Positions 24,031 to 31,742 of a stretch of DNA of 32,969 bases are shown here, in pieces (position 1 is the stretch's first letter; each line of letters begins with the position of its first letter). The notes beneath the pieces are model-generated. The model did not search any database. It was not told the DNA's origin and was given only the letters and a program-made list of their open reading frames with translations. This DNA comes from Pseudobutyrivibrio sp. YE44. Lineage in GTDB: Bacteria; Bacillota; Clostridia; Lachnospirales; Lachnospiraceae. The stretch covers positions 1 through 32,969 of the forward strand of contig NZ_FMXT01000018.1 of assembly GCF_900104335.1 (NCBI RefSeq), written 5' to 3'. Position numbers and translations under genes: made by a program.

Positions 24031-24184
24031 GAGGTTTACTATTAAAAATCTTACAATTCAAACCCCTGATTTACCCTAATTTGCTATTTCAGACAATTTA
24101 CTGATTTTCAAACGATTCAAACGGATTTATCGAACCACCCTGAGAAATCAAAATTTATCGGACTAAATGTATACGAAAGATATA

Positions 24185-24213
24185 TTTACAATTATAATAA
24201 TTTAGATTATAAT
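24185..24213 (+). promoter_or_regulatory. Promoter of the DUF234-type ATPase gene
   Basis: TTTACA (24185-24190), a 17-bp spacer and a perfect TATAAT (24208-24213), about 30 bp before the start. Confidence 0.75.
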
Positions 24214-24245
24214 AATTTCAAATATAACTATTACAGGAGGTTCTC

Positions 24246-25631
24246 ATGTCAGCATTTATAGATAGAATAGATGAAATGGCAACATTAGAAAATGAATATG
24301 ACAGAGATTCACCCTCCTTTGTTGTTATTTATGGAAGACGAAGAGTAGGAAAAACTACGCTCATAAATCATTTTTGCGAAAATAAAAAAGCTATCTACTT
24401 CCTAGCGACAGAAGAGAACGAATCTGAGAATCGAAACACTTTCAAGATGCTTATCGCAGAGACATTTAATAATTCCCTATTAGCAAGTGCTACTCTTGAT
24501 TCTTGGGCACCAATTTTCAATATAATAGCGGATGAATCAAGAAATGAGAAAATCGTTCTTGTTATGGATGAATTCCAATATCTAGGTAAGGCAAATAAAG
24601 CTTTCCCTTCAGTAATGCAGAAGATTTGGGATGAGATATTATCAAAGTCAAACGTTATGCTGATTCTTTGCGGTTCACTTATCAATATGATGACTTCTCA
24701 GGTCCTCAATTATGATTCGCCTCTTTATGGTCGTCGAACAGCACAGATAAAGCTAAAGCAGATTGATTTCTCATATTATCATGAGTTTAATGAGTCTTTA
24801 TCTATGGAAGAGCAGATTCAGCAATATGCTGTTACTGGTGGTGTTCCTAAATATATTGAGTTATTCCATAAGAAAAAAGATATTTACACGTCAATCAAGG
24901 AAAACATTTTAGCGACAGGATCATTCTTATATGCAGAGCCTGAGTTCTTGTTACAAAAAGAAGTATCAGAGGTAGGTAGTTACTTCTCAATCTTGAAGAC
25001 TATAGCTGCAGGTAATCATAAACTCAGTAAAATTGCATCAGCACTTGGTGTATCTCAATCGAATCTGACAAATTATTTAAAGACACTTATAGATTTGGAT
25101 ATTATTGAACGTGAGGTTCCTATTACAGAAGAAAACCCAGAGAAAAGCAAGATGGGATTATATAGAATCAAAGATAATTTCATTTCTTTTTGGTTCAAAT
25201 TTGTATACCCAAATCGAAGCATGCTCGAATCGGGACATTCAGAATACGTAGAAGATAAGATTAAGAACAACTTCATCGACAATCATGTTTCTTTTATATA
25301 TGAAGATATTTGTCGTGATGATATATGGAGCCTTTTATCTGAGGGTATATCATTTAATCGTTCTGGCAAATGGTGGGGTTCAAAGGATGTGGAGATTGAT
25401 GTTGTTGCATACGATTCAACCGGAACAGACATTATCTTTGGTGAATGCAAGTATTCTAAAAATAAAAAAGGACTTAGTGTCCTAAACGATCTCCAGGAAA
25501 AAGCTAAGGTTGTTAACTGGAATAAAGATAATCGAAAAGAGTACTTTGTTCTGTATTCAAAAAGTGGTTTTACTGATGAATTAGTTGAATACGCTGCTGA
25601 ACACAAAAATGTATATTTGAAACAATTATAA
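24246..25631 (+). CDS. ATP-binding protein with C-terminal DUF234 domain
   Basis: A 461-aa protein of the STAND/AAA-like ATPase family often found in archaea and in accessory regions of bacteria. Walker A is YGRRRVGKTT (about 29-38), Walker B is IVLVMDEFQYL (about 98-108) and a sensor-like LILCGSLINMM follows. A winged helix is present in the middle (KLSKIASALGVSQSNLTNYL). The C-terminal DUF234 domain has a PD-(D/E)XK-like core: EIDVVAYDSTGTDIIFGECK (Asp near 385, Glu near 400, Lys near 402). The ribosome binding site AGGAGG lies 6 bp before the ATG. Single-gene unit with its own promoter and terminator. The biological role is unknown; a nuclease-type role in defence or element maintenance is possible. 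Confidence 0.9.
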   Translation: MSAFIDRIDEMATLENEYDRDSPSFVVIYGRRRVGKTTLINHFCENKKAIYFLATEENESENRNTFKMLIAETFNNSLLASATLDSWAPIFNIIADESRNEKIVLVMDEFQYLGKANKAFPSVMQKIWDEILSKSNVMLILCGSLINMMTSQVLNYDSPLYGRRTAQIKLKQIDFSYYHEFNESLSMEEQIQQYAVTGGVPKYIELFHKKKDIYTSIKENILATGSFLYAEPEFLLQKEVSEVGSYFSILKTIAAGNHKLSKIASALGVSQSNLTNYLKTLIDLDIIEREVPITEENPEKSKMGLYRIKDNFISFWFKFVYPNRSMLESGHSEYVEDKIKNNFIDNHVSFIYEDICRDDIWSLLSEGISFNRSGKWWGSKDVEIDVVAYDSTGTDIIFGECKYSKNKKGLSVLNDLQEKAKVVNWNKDNRKEYFVLYSKSGFTDELVEYAAEHKNVYLKQL

Positions 25632-25634
25632 TAA

Positions 25635-25670
25635 TGAAAGCACTTAGCAAATTAAAGCTACGTGCTTTTT
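25635..25670 (+). terminator. Terminator after the DUF234-type ATPase gene
   Basis: Outer stem AAAGCAC/GTGCTTT with inner TAGC/GCTA, followed by T. Confidence 0.75.
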
Positions 25671-25773
25671 GTAATGTATTTAACCCAAAAACCAGAATGC
25701 TAAGTTAAAGAAAATAGTGTAATTTTAGTGGAAAAATATACAGAAGTTGATAGCAAATGGCTATAAGATGCCT

Positions 25774-26841
25774 TTATTTCTGGCGCCAATTTCTAGACTT
25801 CTTAACAGCATCCTCCTTATCGCTGGCTCTGGCATAGATGTTAGTGGCAGCGATAGAAGCGTGCCCCATACGGTTTTGAAGAACCAGAATATCATGATCA
25901 GACTTATAAAACTCCATAGCAAAGCTGGAGCGGAGTTTGTGTACGCTGATATCGTTGCGGTGAAGGGAAGCTCTGACATATTTCTTTAACATCTGTTGAA
26001 TCTGACGTACTGAAAGTCTGTCACCATCGATGGTAGTGAAGAGAGGAGAGTTGCTATCGAATTTCTCTCCATGAATTTCCCTAGATTTAAGATAATCTTG
26101 TATATATTCTTTGGATTCATCAGAGAAATAAACCTTTGAAGGTGTTTTACCGGTTCTTTTTTTACCTTTTCTTAATGTGAGAACGAAGCATTCGTTCGCT
26201 TCATCTTTAATAAAATCATCATAGATGACAACATCATTAACATTAAGAGCCTGTAATTCGGATATGCGAAGTCCAGTGTCTAAAAACAGGAAAATGATGG
26301 CCAGATCACGTTTCTTATATTTCTCATGGAAAGCCAATTCGCGCTTTGAAAGCCCAGTACCATACTGTATACAATCTAAAAGCTTTGCCTGCTCATCAAG
26401 ATTTAAATAGGTAACAAAATCGCTTTGCTCAATGGAAATCCCTTCAGAGCCAGTAACTGGATTAAAGTCCAGCTTTCGCTCAGTATTAATCAGGTAATTA
26501 TATATTATGGAAACCGATGATCTGCGACGTGCGCAGGTTCGCTCAGACAATTCCTGTTTATCCTTCATCCATGTAACAAACTTATTGATGTCGTTTGGCG
26601 TAATTGACTTAAGGTTATCTATAGTAAGTTCCGCAGTTTCTTTTTCAGGGAAATATGGCAAGAAATTTACAGTATACTCAAAGAAATACAATAAATCCCT
26701 GGCATAATTAAGCTTAGTTAATATAGCCTTATCATGAGATCCAAAATCAAAGTATCCATGTATGCATGAAGGCAACTCAGCCTTTATTTCTTCAAGTTTA
26801 TCTATATTGGATTTAGGGTTAACATTGCCATGCTGATTCAT
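25774..26841 (-). CDS. Tyrosine recombinase/integrase (XerC/D-like)
   Basis: A 355-aa tyrosine recombinase. The N-terminal SAM-like core-binding domain (about 60-140) has SITPNDINKFVTWMKDKQEL and SERTCARRRSSVSIIYNYL. The catalytic domain has all active-site residues: Arg in DTGLRISEL, Lys in LRKGKK, His-x-x-Arg in VHKLRSSFA, His in MGHASIAAT and the nucleophile Tyr in NIYARA. The start at 26841 is chosen because GGGAGA is 6 bp upstream; the frame opens at 26862. It may serve in dimer resolution or be the integrase of a cassette. The 11-bp tandem repeat and a palindrome lie just upstream. Confidence 0.94.
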   Translation of the reverse strand: MNQHGNVNPKSNIDKLEEIKAELPSCIHGYFDFGSHDKAILTKLNYARDLLYFFEYTVNFLPYFPEKETAELTIDNLKSITPNDINKFVTWMKDKQELSERTCARRRSSVSIIYNYLINTERKLDFNPVTGSEGISIEQSDFVTYLNLDEQAKLLDCIQYGTGLSKRELAFHEKYKKRDLAIIFLFLDTGLRISELQALNVNDVVIYDDFIKDEANECFVLTLRKGKKRTGKTPSKVYFSDESKEYIQDYLKSREIHGEKFDSNSPLFTTIDGDRLSVRQIQQMLKKYVRASLHRNDISVHKLRSSFAMEFYKSDHDILVLQNRMGHASIAATNIYARASDKEDAVKKSRNWRQK

Positions 26842-26901
26842 ATGGATTCTCCCAAATAACATTTTTATTTGTTTCTATAGCTATTTTAAATTATCTATTG
26901 C

Positions 26902-26915
26902 ATATTTGCAAATAT
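26902..26915. repeat. 14-bp palindrome upstream of the integrase
   Basis: ATATTTGCAAATAT is a perfect palindrome about 60 bp before the integrase start. It could be an operator or a recombinase-binding site. Confidence 0.5.
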
Positions 26916-26959
26916 AACTTAAATTATACGCATAGATTTTTCTATCTGCCATTAATATG

Positions 26960-26981
26960 CCCCAAAAAGTCCCCAAAAAGT
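26960..26981. repeat. Tandem 11-bp repeat
   Basis: CCCCAAAAAGT occurs twice head to tail, between the integrase gene and the end of the HMA gene. Possible recombinase arm site or chance. Confidence 0.55.
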
Positions 26982-26983
26982 AT

Positions 26984-27235
26984 TTAAAACAATCCTAAGA
27001 ATTTCTTCTTATAAGGCTCTGAACTTATTGATTGTACAGAGTATCCTGTCTCTCCAATAGCGGCTACTAGCTTATTTTCATCAGGAATTTGCTCTGAGAT
27101 AAATGAACTTTCTCCTTTAGTGTGCGAACTCGTTACTTTTTTAGCATCTGGAAGGGCCTTTCGAATTGCATCGTTTACATGGGCTTCACACATGCCGCAC
27201 ATCATACCTTCAATTTTTAATATTGTCTTTGTCAT
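26984..27235 (-). CDS. Heavy-metal-associated (HMA) domain protein
   Basis: An 83-aa cytoplasmic protein of the CopZ/HMA type. The metal-binding motif is GMMCGMCEAHV (Cys near 13 and 16), in a ferredoxin-like fold of about 70 residues; ETGYSV marks the usual last strand. It may carry Cu(I) or another soft metal ion. It is the second gene after a 28-aa membrane peptide under a shared promoter with a DtxR-like operator. No metal-transporting P-type ATPase is in the window. Confidence 0.9.
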   Translation of the reverse strand: MTKTILKIEGMMCGMCEAHVNDAIRKALPDAKKVTSSHTKGESSFISEQIPDENKLVAAIGETGYSVQSISSEPYKKKFLGLF

Positions 27236-27252
27236 CAGTATTTCCTCTTTTT

Positions 27253-27339
27253 TTAATGTCTATGTTTGTGTAAATAATATTGCTGCCAAATTAAAGCACC
27301 GGCTAAGAATAGTATTGAAAGAATCTGCATAAGCGTCAT
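27253..27339 (-). CDS. 28-aa single-helix membrane peptide with His-rich tail
   Basis: Codes for MTLMQILSILFLAGALIW followed by QQYYLHKHRH. A perfect AGGAGG (27348-27353) lies 8 bp before the ATG. One hydrophobic helix ends in a basic, three-His tail. It starts 17 bp upstream of the HMA gene on the same strand and follows directly after the DtxR-like operator and promoter, so it is likely the first gene of a metal-handling operon. Function not known. Confidence 0.72.
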   Translation of the reverse strand: MTLMQILSILFLAGALIWQQYYLHKHRH

Positions 27340-27371
27340 AATAAACACCTCCTACTCTTCTATCTATATTT

Positions 27372-27409
27372 ATTATATCGTCACAAGTTAGATATGTCTA
27401 ACCCTAAAT
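27372..27409 (-). promoter_or_regulatory. Promoter with DtxR-like operator over -35 (HMA operon)
   Basis: On the minus strand, -35 TAGACA (27395-27400), a 17-bp spacer and -10 TATAAT (27372-27377). The inverted repeat GTTAGATATGTCTAAC (27387-27402) covers the -35 box. The same 16-bp element, one base different, covers the -35 box of the methyltransferase promoter at 29.3 kb. Confidence 0.75.
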
Positions 27410-27416
27410 AAAAAAT

Positions 27417-27446
27417 ATAGAGCTTCCGGCAGGAAACTCTATCAGA
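27417..27446 (-). terminator. Terminator after the VOC gene
   Basis: On the minus strand, ATAGAG-TTTCC-TGCC-GGAAG-CTCTAT followed by ATTTTTTATTT: an 11-pair stem with one wobble. A 26-codon frame runs through it but lacks a ribosome binding site. Confidence 0.75.
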
Positions 27447-27513
27447 ATGTTATCCTCGATGTAGACAGGTTTTATTTTATTCATCCATTTTTCAATATCC
27501 AAAAATGCCGTTT

Positions 27514-27897
27514 TTATTCATGAAGTTCTAAAGGTAATCCATCTGGATCGAAAAAGAAAGTCATTTTCTTATTTGTAAATTCATCAGTTCTGATTGGTTC
27601 GCATTCGATACCAAGTTCATTCAGTTCTGCTACTACTCTCTCTATTTCGTTTACTTTAAAGGCTAGATGCCTAAGTCCACAAGCTTCTGGAAAAGACGGT
27701 CTTTTAGGCGGATTTTTTGGAGCGAAAATCTCAAGCTCTGTCGTATCGTTTACTTTTAAATCAAGCTTCCAATCTTCTTTTTGTGGTCTATAGTTTTCGC
27801 GTATTACTTCAAACCCAAGCTTATCAACGTAGAAATCCTTTGATTTTTCATAGTCAGATACGATTATAGCGATGTGATGAATTGCAAATAAATCCAT
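27514..27897 (-). CDS. VOC (glyoxalase/dioxygenase-like) protein
   Basis: A 127-aa single-domain protein of the vicinal oxygen chelate superfamily. Two beta-alpha-beta-beta-beta units are visible: IHHIAIIVSDYEKSKDFYVD with GFEVIRE, and LRHLAFKVNEIERVVAEL ending in FFFDPDGLPLELHE. The usual metal ligands (His 7/8, His in LRHLAF, the final Glu of LELHE) are present. It resembles the SMU.1112c/glyoxalase-like group of Firmicutes. Substrate not known. The ribosome binding site is weak. Confidence 0.92.
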   Translation of the reverse strand: MDLFAIHHIAIIVSDYEKSKDFYVDKLGFEVIRENYRPQKEDWKLDLKVNDTTELEIFAPKNPPKRPSFPEACGLRHLAFKVNEIERVVAELNELGIECEPIRTDEFTNKKMTFFFDPDGLPLELHE

Positions 27898-28036
27898 ATA
27901 TTAATTCCATTCTTTCTTCAATATTGTAGTCTTCTGTATAAGCATAGATACATCTGCTTTACTCCTGAAGTATTAAATACAAGTTTAGCACTTCCTTTCG
28001 ATAATTGTAAAATTTTAATGAATTTTGGATGTTCGA

Positions 28037-28094
28037 TTGACTCGAATGCCTGTTCGGGTGTATATTGTCTGTACGAATATAGAACAAATATTCG
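28037..28094 (+). promoter_or_regulatory. Promoter with LexA-like boxes
   Basis: Promoter TTGACT (28037-28042), an 18-bp spacer and TATATT (28061-28066). The spacer holds CGAATGCCTGTTCG (28043-28056), which fits the Firmicute LexA/DinR box CGAACRNRYGTTYG at 12 of 14 positions. A second inverted repeat, CGAATAT-N7-ATATTCG (28074-28094), lies around the start of transcription and contains GAACAAATATTC. This layout suggests SOS repression. Confidence 0.7.
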
Positions 28095-28120
28095 AGAAGC
28101 GCTTAGGAGGTACTGGCAAT

Positions 28121-28405
28121 ATGAAAGTATATGACAAAGTGGAAGTGATATGTATCCACAAAGCCAATAATACAATCATTCCTCTCCGCTTCCGACTAAT
28201 GAATGATAATGGAGAATATGAAACATATACAGTAAGTGCGTTTAAGCCTGTACCAAAGACAGGCACCCGCACTACCAAAGATGGTATATACGTATCGAAC
28301 AGTGTAGATATCTTTGAGTGCAAGGTTCATATCTTTGGGCTAGAGAGAATTGTAAGATTGTACTATGATCCTAAGATTAACAATACTTGGAAGCTGGCTG
28401 TATAA
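28121..28405 (+). CDS. Small unknown protein, probably SOS-controlled
   Basis: A 94-aa protein, not assigned to a named family. It looks all-beta: VEVICIHKANNTIIPLRFRL, YTVSAFKPVPKT, IFECKVHIFGLERIVRLYYD and NTWKLAV. The start at 28121 is preceded by AGGAGG at 10 bp; the longer frame from 28025 would begin upstream of the promoter's own -35 box. The LexA-like boxes in its promoter suggest a role in the DNA damage response, but no polymerase or repair gene follows; the next gene is convergent. Confidence 0.8.
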   Translation: MKVYDKVEVICIHKANNTIIPLRFRLMNDNGEYETYTVSAFKPVPKTGTRTTKDGIYVSNSVDIFECKVHIFGLERIVRLYYDPKINNTWKLAV

Positions 28406-28479
28406 TGTCACTATATATTTGTTAATGTTACTGAGAGGAGCTTGAAAAAGAAGGTCTTTTAGGCCGATTCTTTGAAACT

Positions 28480-29259
28480 CTACCACTCAAATACAGCTAG
28501 TCGATTATTAATATTCTTGCCAATGATAGCAAATATCTTCCCGCGTATTGAGTACTTCTTCATTTCTTCATTATAGCTTGTTTCGGATATAAGGCGCATC
28601 CTTGGTTCAAGCTCCAAATATTCAAGTCCTGATTTTGTTCCCCAACCAAATGTAGCATTGGTATGTTTTACAGCATCATGATGGTTTCCATTCTTTTCAA
28701 GGAATGGTGAATGAAGTTCAGCGAGAAGATATCCATGTTCAAAGCTATCACAAAGCATATTGATACATGTCTTTACTTGCCCTTTTGAAAAATATTCAAG
28801 TACACCCTCCATAACTACGATGTTCATATCATGCTTTGGAAGCTGCTTAGTCCATTCCCCGTCAAGAGCGCTTCCTTCAAGCATTGTACATCTATCCCTG
28901 TCTGAGTATACTTTGCGTCTCTTCTCTATCTGATCAGGAAGATCCACATCAAACCATGTGATACGACCATTATCAACTTGTGTAAACTTATCATCAAAAC
29001 CACATCCAAGATTAACGCAAAGAGCATCTGGATATTTTTCGATAAGTCTTTTTAACTCATCTCTATACAATATTGTTCTTGCGACCACACCCTCATGAGA
29101 CATGAACGGGTCATACTTACTAACATCAACGCCAAGTGCATCAATAATCTCTTTTGCTTTAAAGTCAACTATTCTAGCATTTTCCCTCGCCGTCTCACTC
29201 GCTTTTATCGCAAGCGGAATAAGTGCTGTTTCCTGTACATCACCAAAAGTAAGATCCAT
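28480..29259 (-). CDS. LCM-type class I SAM methyltransferase
   Basis: A 259-aa protein of the leucine carboxyl methyltransferase-like group (PF04072-type). Seen: ISHEGVVARTILYRDEL-type lead (here MSHEGVVARTILYRDEL), motif I VNLGCGFDDKF (about 82-92), WFDVDLPDQIEKRRKV (acidic loop binding the adenosine) and NIVVMEGVLEYF (motif IV). Bacterial members are often in secondary metabolism or small-molecule methylation; the substrate is unknown. The ribosome binding site GGGAGG is 9 bp from the ATG. Its promoter carries the same DtxR-like operator as the HMA operon, which suggests metal-dependent control. Confidence 0.88.
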   Translation of the reverse strand: MDLTFGDVQETALIPLAIKASETARENARIVDFKAKEIIDALGVDVSKYDPFMSHEGVVARTILYRDELKRLIEKYPDALCVNLGCGFDDKFTQVDNGRITWFDVDLPDQIEKRRKVYSDRDRCTMLEGSALDGEWTKQLPKHDMNIVVMEGVLEYFSKGQVKTCINMLCDSFEHGYLLAELHSPFLEKNGNHHDAVKHTNATFGWGTKSGLEYLELEPRMRLISETSYNEEMKKYSIRGKIFAIIGKNINNRLAVFEW

Positions 29260-29299
29260 TGTTTCTTTCCTCCCTTTTTTATTTTTCTAATATGCTTAC

Positions 29300-29337
29300 A
29301 TAATAGCACTTGCAGTTAGTTATGTCTAACCTTAATT
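29300..29337 (-). promoter_or_regulatory. Promoter with DtxR-like operator over -35 (methyltransferase)
   Basis: On the minus strand, -35 TAGACA (29323-29328), a 17-bp spacer and -10 TATTAT (29300-29305). The inverted repeat GTTAGTTATGTCTAAC (29315-29330) covers the -35 box, as at 27387-27402. Confidence 0.75.
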
Positions 29338-29352
29338 TAAAAATAAAAAAGG

Positions 29353-29380
29353 CGCAAAAAAAGCCCTAAACGGGCTTTTC
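29353..29380 (-). terminator. Terminator after the EamA/YccF operon
   Basis: On the minus strand, AAGCCC/GGGCTT stem (29361-29366, 29372-29377) followed by seven T. Confidence 0.85.
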
Positions 29381-29385
29381 TATTT

Positions 29386-30315
29386 CTAGTCTCTATTTAC
29401 TACATAGATTCCTGCACTTACCAACACTAATGCGATTAAATATTGGACAGTAATCTTCTTCCATTCAGACAGAAAAAGTGCTGAAAGAAGTGCTCCAAAA
29501 ATTGGATTTGTGAATCCATAAATAGTCACCGATGAGACTGGATTGTATTTTAATAATATACCCCAAATTGAATACGCAACTGAGGAAATCAAAGCCATAT
29601 ATACTATCAGCGGTATTCCTGTGATAGACGTAATTTGCAATCTTCCACCTGCGAAATATCCAACCAATATCATGACGATACCGCCTATTATAAATTGATA
29701 ACCACTAAGAGTAACAGGATTTTCTTTTGTCGAATATTCCTTAATTAATACGGATGATATGGCATAAGAGATGGACGCTATAAGGATAAATCCTTCTCCG
29801 TTTACGGCAAATCCCTCTCCAAGATTTCCTCCAGCAAGACTCACCAAAATTACACCAATGGCACCCAAAACGCATCCGCTAATTTTGTTTATTGTAAGTT
29901 TTTCCTGCTTCCTTATAAGACAGGCTAAAAGTATAGCAAAAAAAGTGCTCATGCCATTTATTATTGAAGCTTTTACGCCTGAAGCATGCGCCAATCCCAC
30001 ATAGAAAAAGAAGTACTGTAAGATGGTTTGAAATACGCTAAGTGTCCATACCATCCTCCATGAATCTTTCTTTGGGAACAACATTTTTTTCTGCAAAAAA
30101 CTTCCAAATATTATGGCCATAACACCCGCTAAAAAGAAGCGTAACCCTGCAAATAAAATCTGTGACATACTATCACTAGCTTCAATTTCAAAAAGTTCGT
30201 ATCCGATTTTAATGCTTGGAAATGCACTTCCCCAAAGCAGACAACATAATATTGCCAAAAGGAAAACTATTAACTTATTTTTGAGTAGATTTTTATTAGT
30301 CATCCGTCCTCTCAT
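29386..30315 (-). CDS. EamA-family (DMT) transporter
   Basis: A 309-aa drug/metabolite transporter with ten predicted transmembrane helices in two EamA repeats. The first opens LAILCCLLWGSAFPSIKIGY; the second has ILIASISYAISSVLIKEY and ends FTNPIFGALLSALFLSEW. Such proteins export metabolites or amino acids; the substrate is unknown. The start at 30315 has AAGG at 9 bp; the ATG at 30303 is an alternative. It follows the YccF gene by 11 bp, so the two form an operon. Confidence 0.93.
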   Translation of the reverse strand: MRGRMTNKNLLKNKLIVFLLAILCCLLWGSAFPSIKIGYELFEIEASDSMSQILFAGLRFFLAGVMAIIFGSFLQKKMLFPKKDSWRMVWTLSVFQTILQYFFFYVGLAHASGVKASIINGMSTFFAILLACLIRKQEKLTINKISGCVLGAIGVILVSLAGGNLGEGFAVNGEGFILIASISYAISSVLIKEYSTKENPVTLSGYQFIIGGIVMILVGYFAGGRLQITSITGIPLIVYMALISSVAYSIWGILLKYNPVSSVTIYGFTNPIFGALLSALFLSEWKKITVQYLIALVLVSAGIYVVNRD

Positions 30316-30326
30316 CTAAATCGACC

Positions 30327-30695
30327 TTACGCAACCTTGACAACTTTTGTTCCAAATGGTGCAAGGGCCAGACTTGCAATTTTGAAATACTGAATTCCAA
30401 ATGGAAAGCCAATAATTGTGACGCATAGCATTATCCCAATCAGTGCATTACCAATAGCAAGCTCAAGTCCTGATACAAAGAACCATATTATATTTAATAA
30501 GCACGATACTGTGCCACCCTCATCCACAACATCTTTTCCAAATGGGTTAAGTGATATAGATGAGAGTTTAAAACACTGTAACCCTACAGGAATACCGATG
30601 ATTGTAATGCACCATAAAACTCCTGCCAGCCACCAGCCCAAAGCACTAAGCAGTCCGCCGCAAATTATCCAAATTATGTTTCCAATTAGTTTCAT
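30327..30695 (-). CDS. YccF-family inner membrane protein
   Basis: A 122-aa protein with two tandem YccF repeats: GWWLAGVLWCITIIGIPVGL with QCFKLSSISLNPFGK, and ALIGIMLCVTIIGFPFGIQY with FKIASLALAPFGTK. Four hydrophobic segments. Function unknown in all members. The ribosome binding site GGAGGA precedes the ATG. First gene of an operon with the EamA transporter. Confidence 0.92.
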   Translation of the reverse strand: MKLIGNIIWIICGGLLSALGWWLAGVLWCITIIGIPVGLQCFKLSSISLNPFGKDVVDEGGTVSCLLNIIWFFVSGLELAIGNALIGIMLCVTIIGFPFGIQYFKIASLALAPFGTKVVKVA

Positions 30696-30836
30696 TAATT
30701 TCCTCCATAAAACCTATTTAGCCGTGAGTGTTAGTTAAGTATTCTTTTAAGAGAATAATCCTCTTTTACCCACATTATGATTAGTATAACATAGACAATG
30801 AGAATATTGGACAGATTAAGCTTTTGATTTCTATAG

Positions 30837-30926
30837 GTTTTTGATGGTGTGCATTTCACTATTGAAGGGCATAAAAAATTTGCTGAATGTTTTCTGAAAA
30901 AGCTAGAAGAATTGGTTATTTTATAA
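30837..30926 (+). pseudogene. SGNH/GDSL hydrolase C-terminal relic
   Basis: Reads FDGVHFTIEGHKKFAECFLK followed by KLEELVIL and stop. DGVHFTxEGH is the block with the catalytic Asp and His of SGNH hydrolases. A TAG lies directly upstream in frame and the rest of the gene is gone. It faces the metallophosphoesterase gene tail to tail, overlapping by about 10 bp. Confidence 0.78.
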
Positions 30927-31662
30927 TCATCTGGGGCATCCATCTCAAAAAGTCTCCAGACACAAGAGAATACCGTATTCTCCGCTTCTTTCCTACTATA
31001 CTATCATGAAATCTGCTCTGACCATGACAGTGTCCATACACAACTTGCTCCACTCCGTACTGCTCTGCAATTTTAGTAAAGATGCTATTAGTCTGAAGGA
31101 TGTTAGTTGGCGGATAATGTAAAAACATTATAAATTTCTTATAACCATCCGCTTTAGCAGCTTCAAAAGAAGACACTAATCTCTCAGATTCTCTTTTTAC
31201 AAGTTTTTCGGCATGTTCCGCTTCCTTTTCATCCCACCCTTGAATATTTCCATATCTATCTACATAAAATGGTCCTTCAAAGGTATATCCCTTTGTTCCG
31301 ACCAGAGCATAGTCTTCATATGAGTAATAATTATTCTGCAGAAACAAAAGCTTTCCGTCAAAAGCGTTATTCAGTTGATTTGTCTTCTTGGCATCCCAAA
31401 ACATATCGTGATTTCCTCGAAGAAGAATCTTGCGACCTGGCAAAGCAATTATGTACTCTAAGTCTTTCTTACATTCTGTGAGATTTTTTCCCCAGCTGTG
31501 ATCTCCAACAAGCACAAGGGTGTCCTCATCCGTCATCAGACTGCAACAATTCTCCTTGAATATCAGCTCATGATTTTGCCATACTTTGTCTTCAATTTGA
31601 TTTCTCGCCTTAAGCTCTGATTGAAAATGTAAATGTAAATCTCCAATTGCGTATAATGACAT
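30916..31662 (-). CDS. Calcineurin-like metallophosphoesterase
   Basis: A 248-aa cytoplasmic phosphoesterase with the dinuclear metal site of the family: GDLHLH (start), LVGDHSWGKN, LLRGNHDMFWDA, FLHYPPT and VVYGHCHG. It resembles the YjgT/YkuE-like group in Firmicutes; the substrate is unknown. The start at 31662 has AAGGTGAT at 6 bp; a GTG at 31677 is less likely. It is directly downstream of the tRNA array terminator. Confidence 0.93.
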   Translation of the reverse strand: MSLYAIGDLHLHFQSELKARNQIEDKVWQNHELIFKENCCSLMTDEDTLVLVGDHSWGKNLTECKKDLEYIIALPGRKILLRGNHDMFWDAKKTNQLNNAFDGKLLFLQNNYYSYEDYALVGTKGYTFEGPFYVDRYGNIQGWDEKEAEHAEKLVKRESERLVSSFEAAKADGYKKFIMFLHYPPTNILQTNSIFTKIAEQYGVEQVVYGHCHGQSRFHDSIVGKKRRIRYSLVSGDFLRWMPQMIIK

Positions 31663-31703
31663 GACATCACCTTCCACTTATTATCGATATAATTTCATTA
31701 TAA

Positions 31704-31736
31704 CAAAAAACACTGAATCGATGATGATTCAGTGTT
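31704..31736 (-). terminator. Terminator of the tRNA array
   Basis: A perfect 11-bp stem AACACTGAATC (31709-31719) / GATTCAGTGTT (31726-31736), followed on the minus strand by a T run. Confidence 0.9.
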
Positions 31737-31742
31737 TTCTAG

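Noticed and set aside
27431-27515. 26-codon frame with PVYIEDNILIEFPAG on the minus strand
   Set aside because: It reads plausibly like protein but has no ribosome binding site and runs into the terminator hairpin of the VOC gene; at most a tiny relic.
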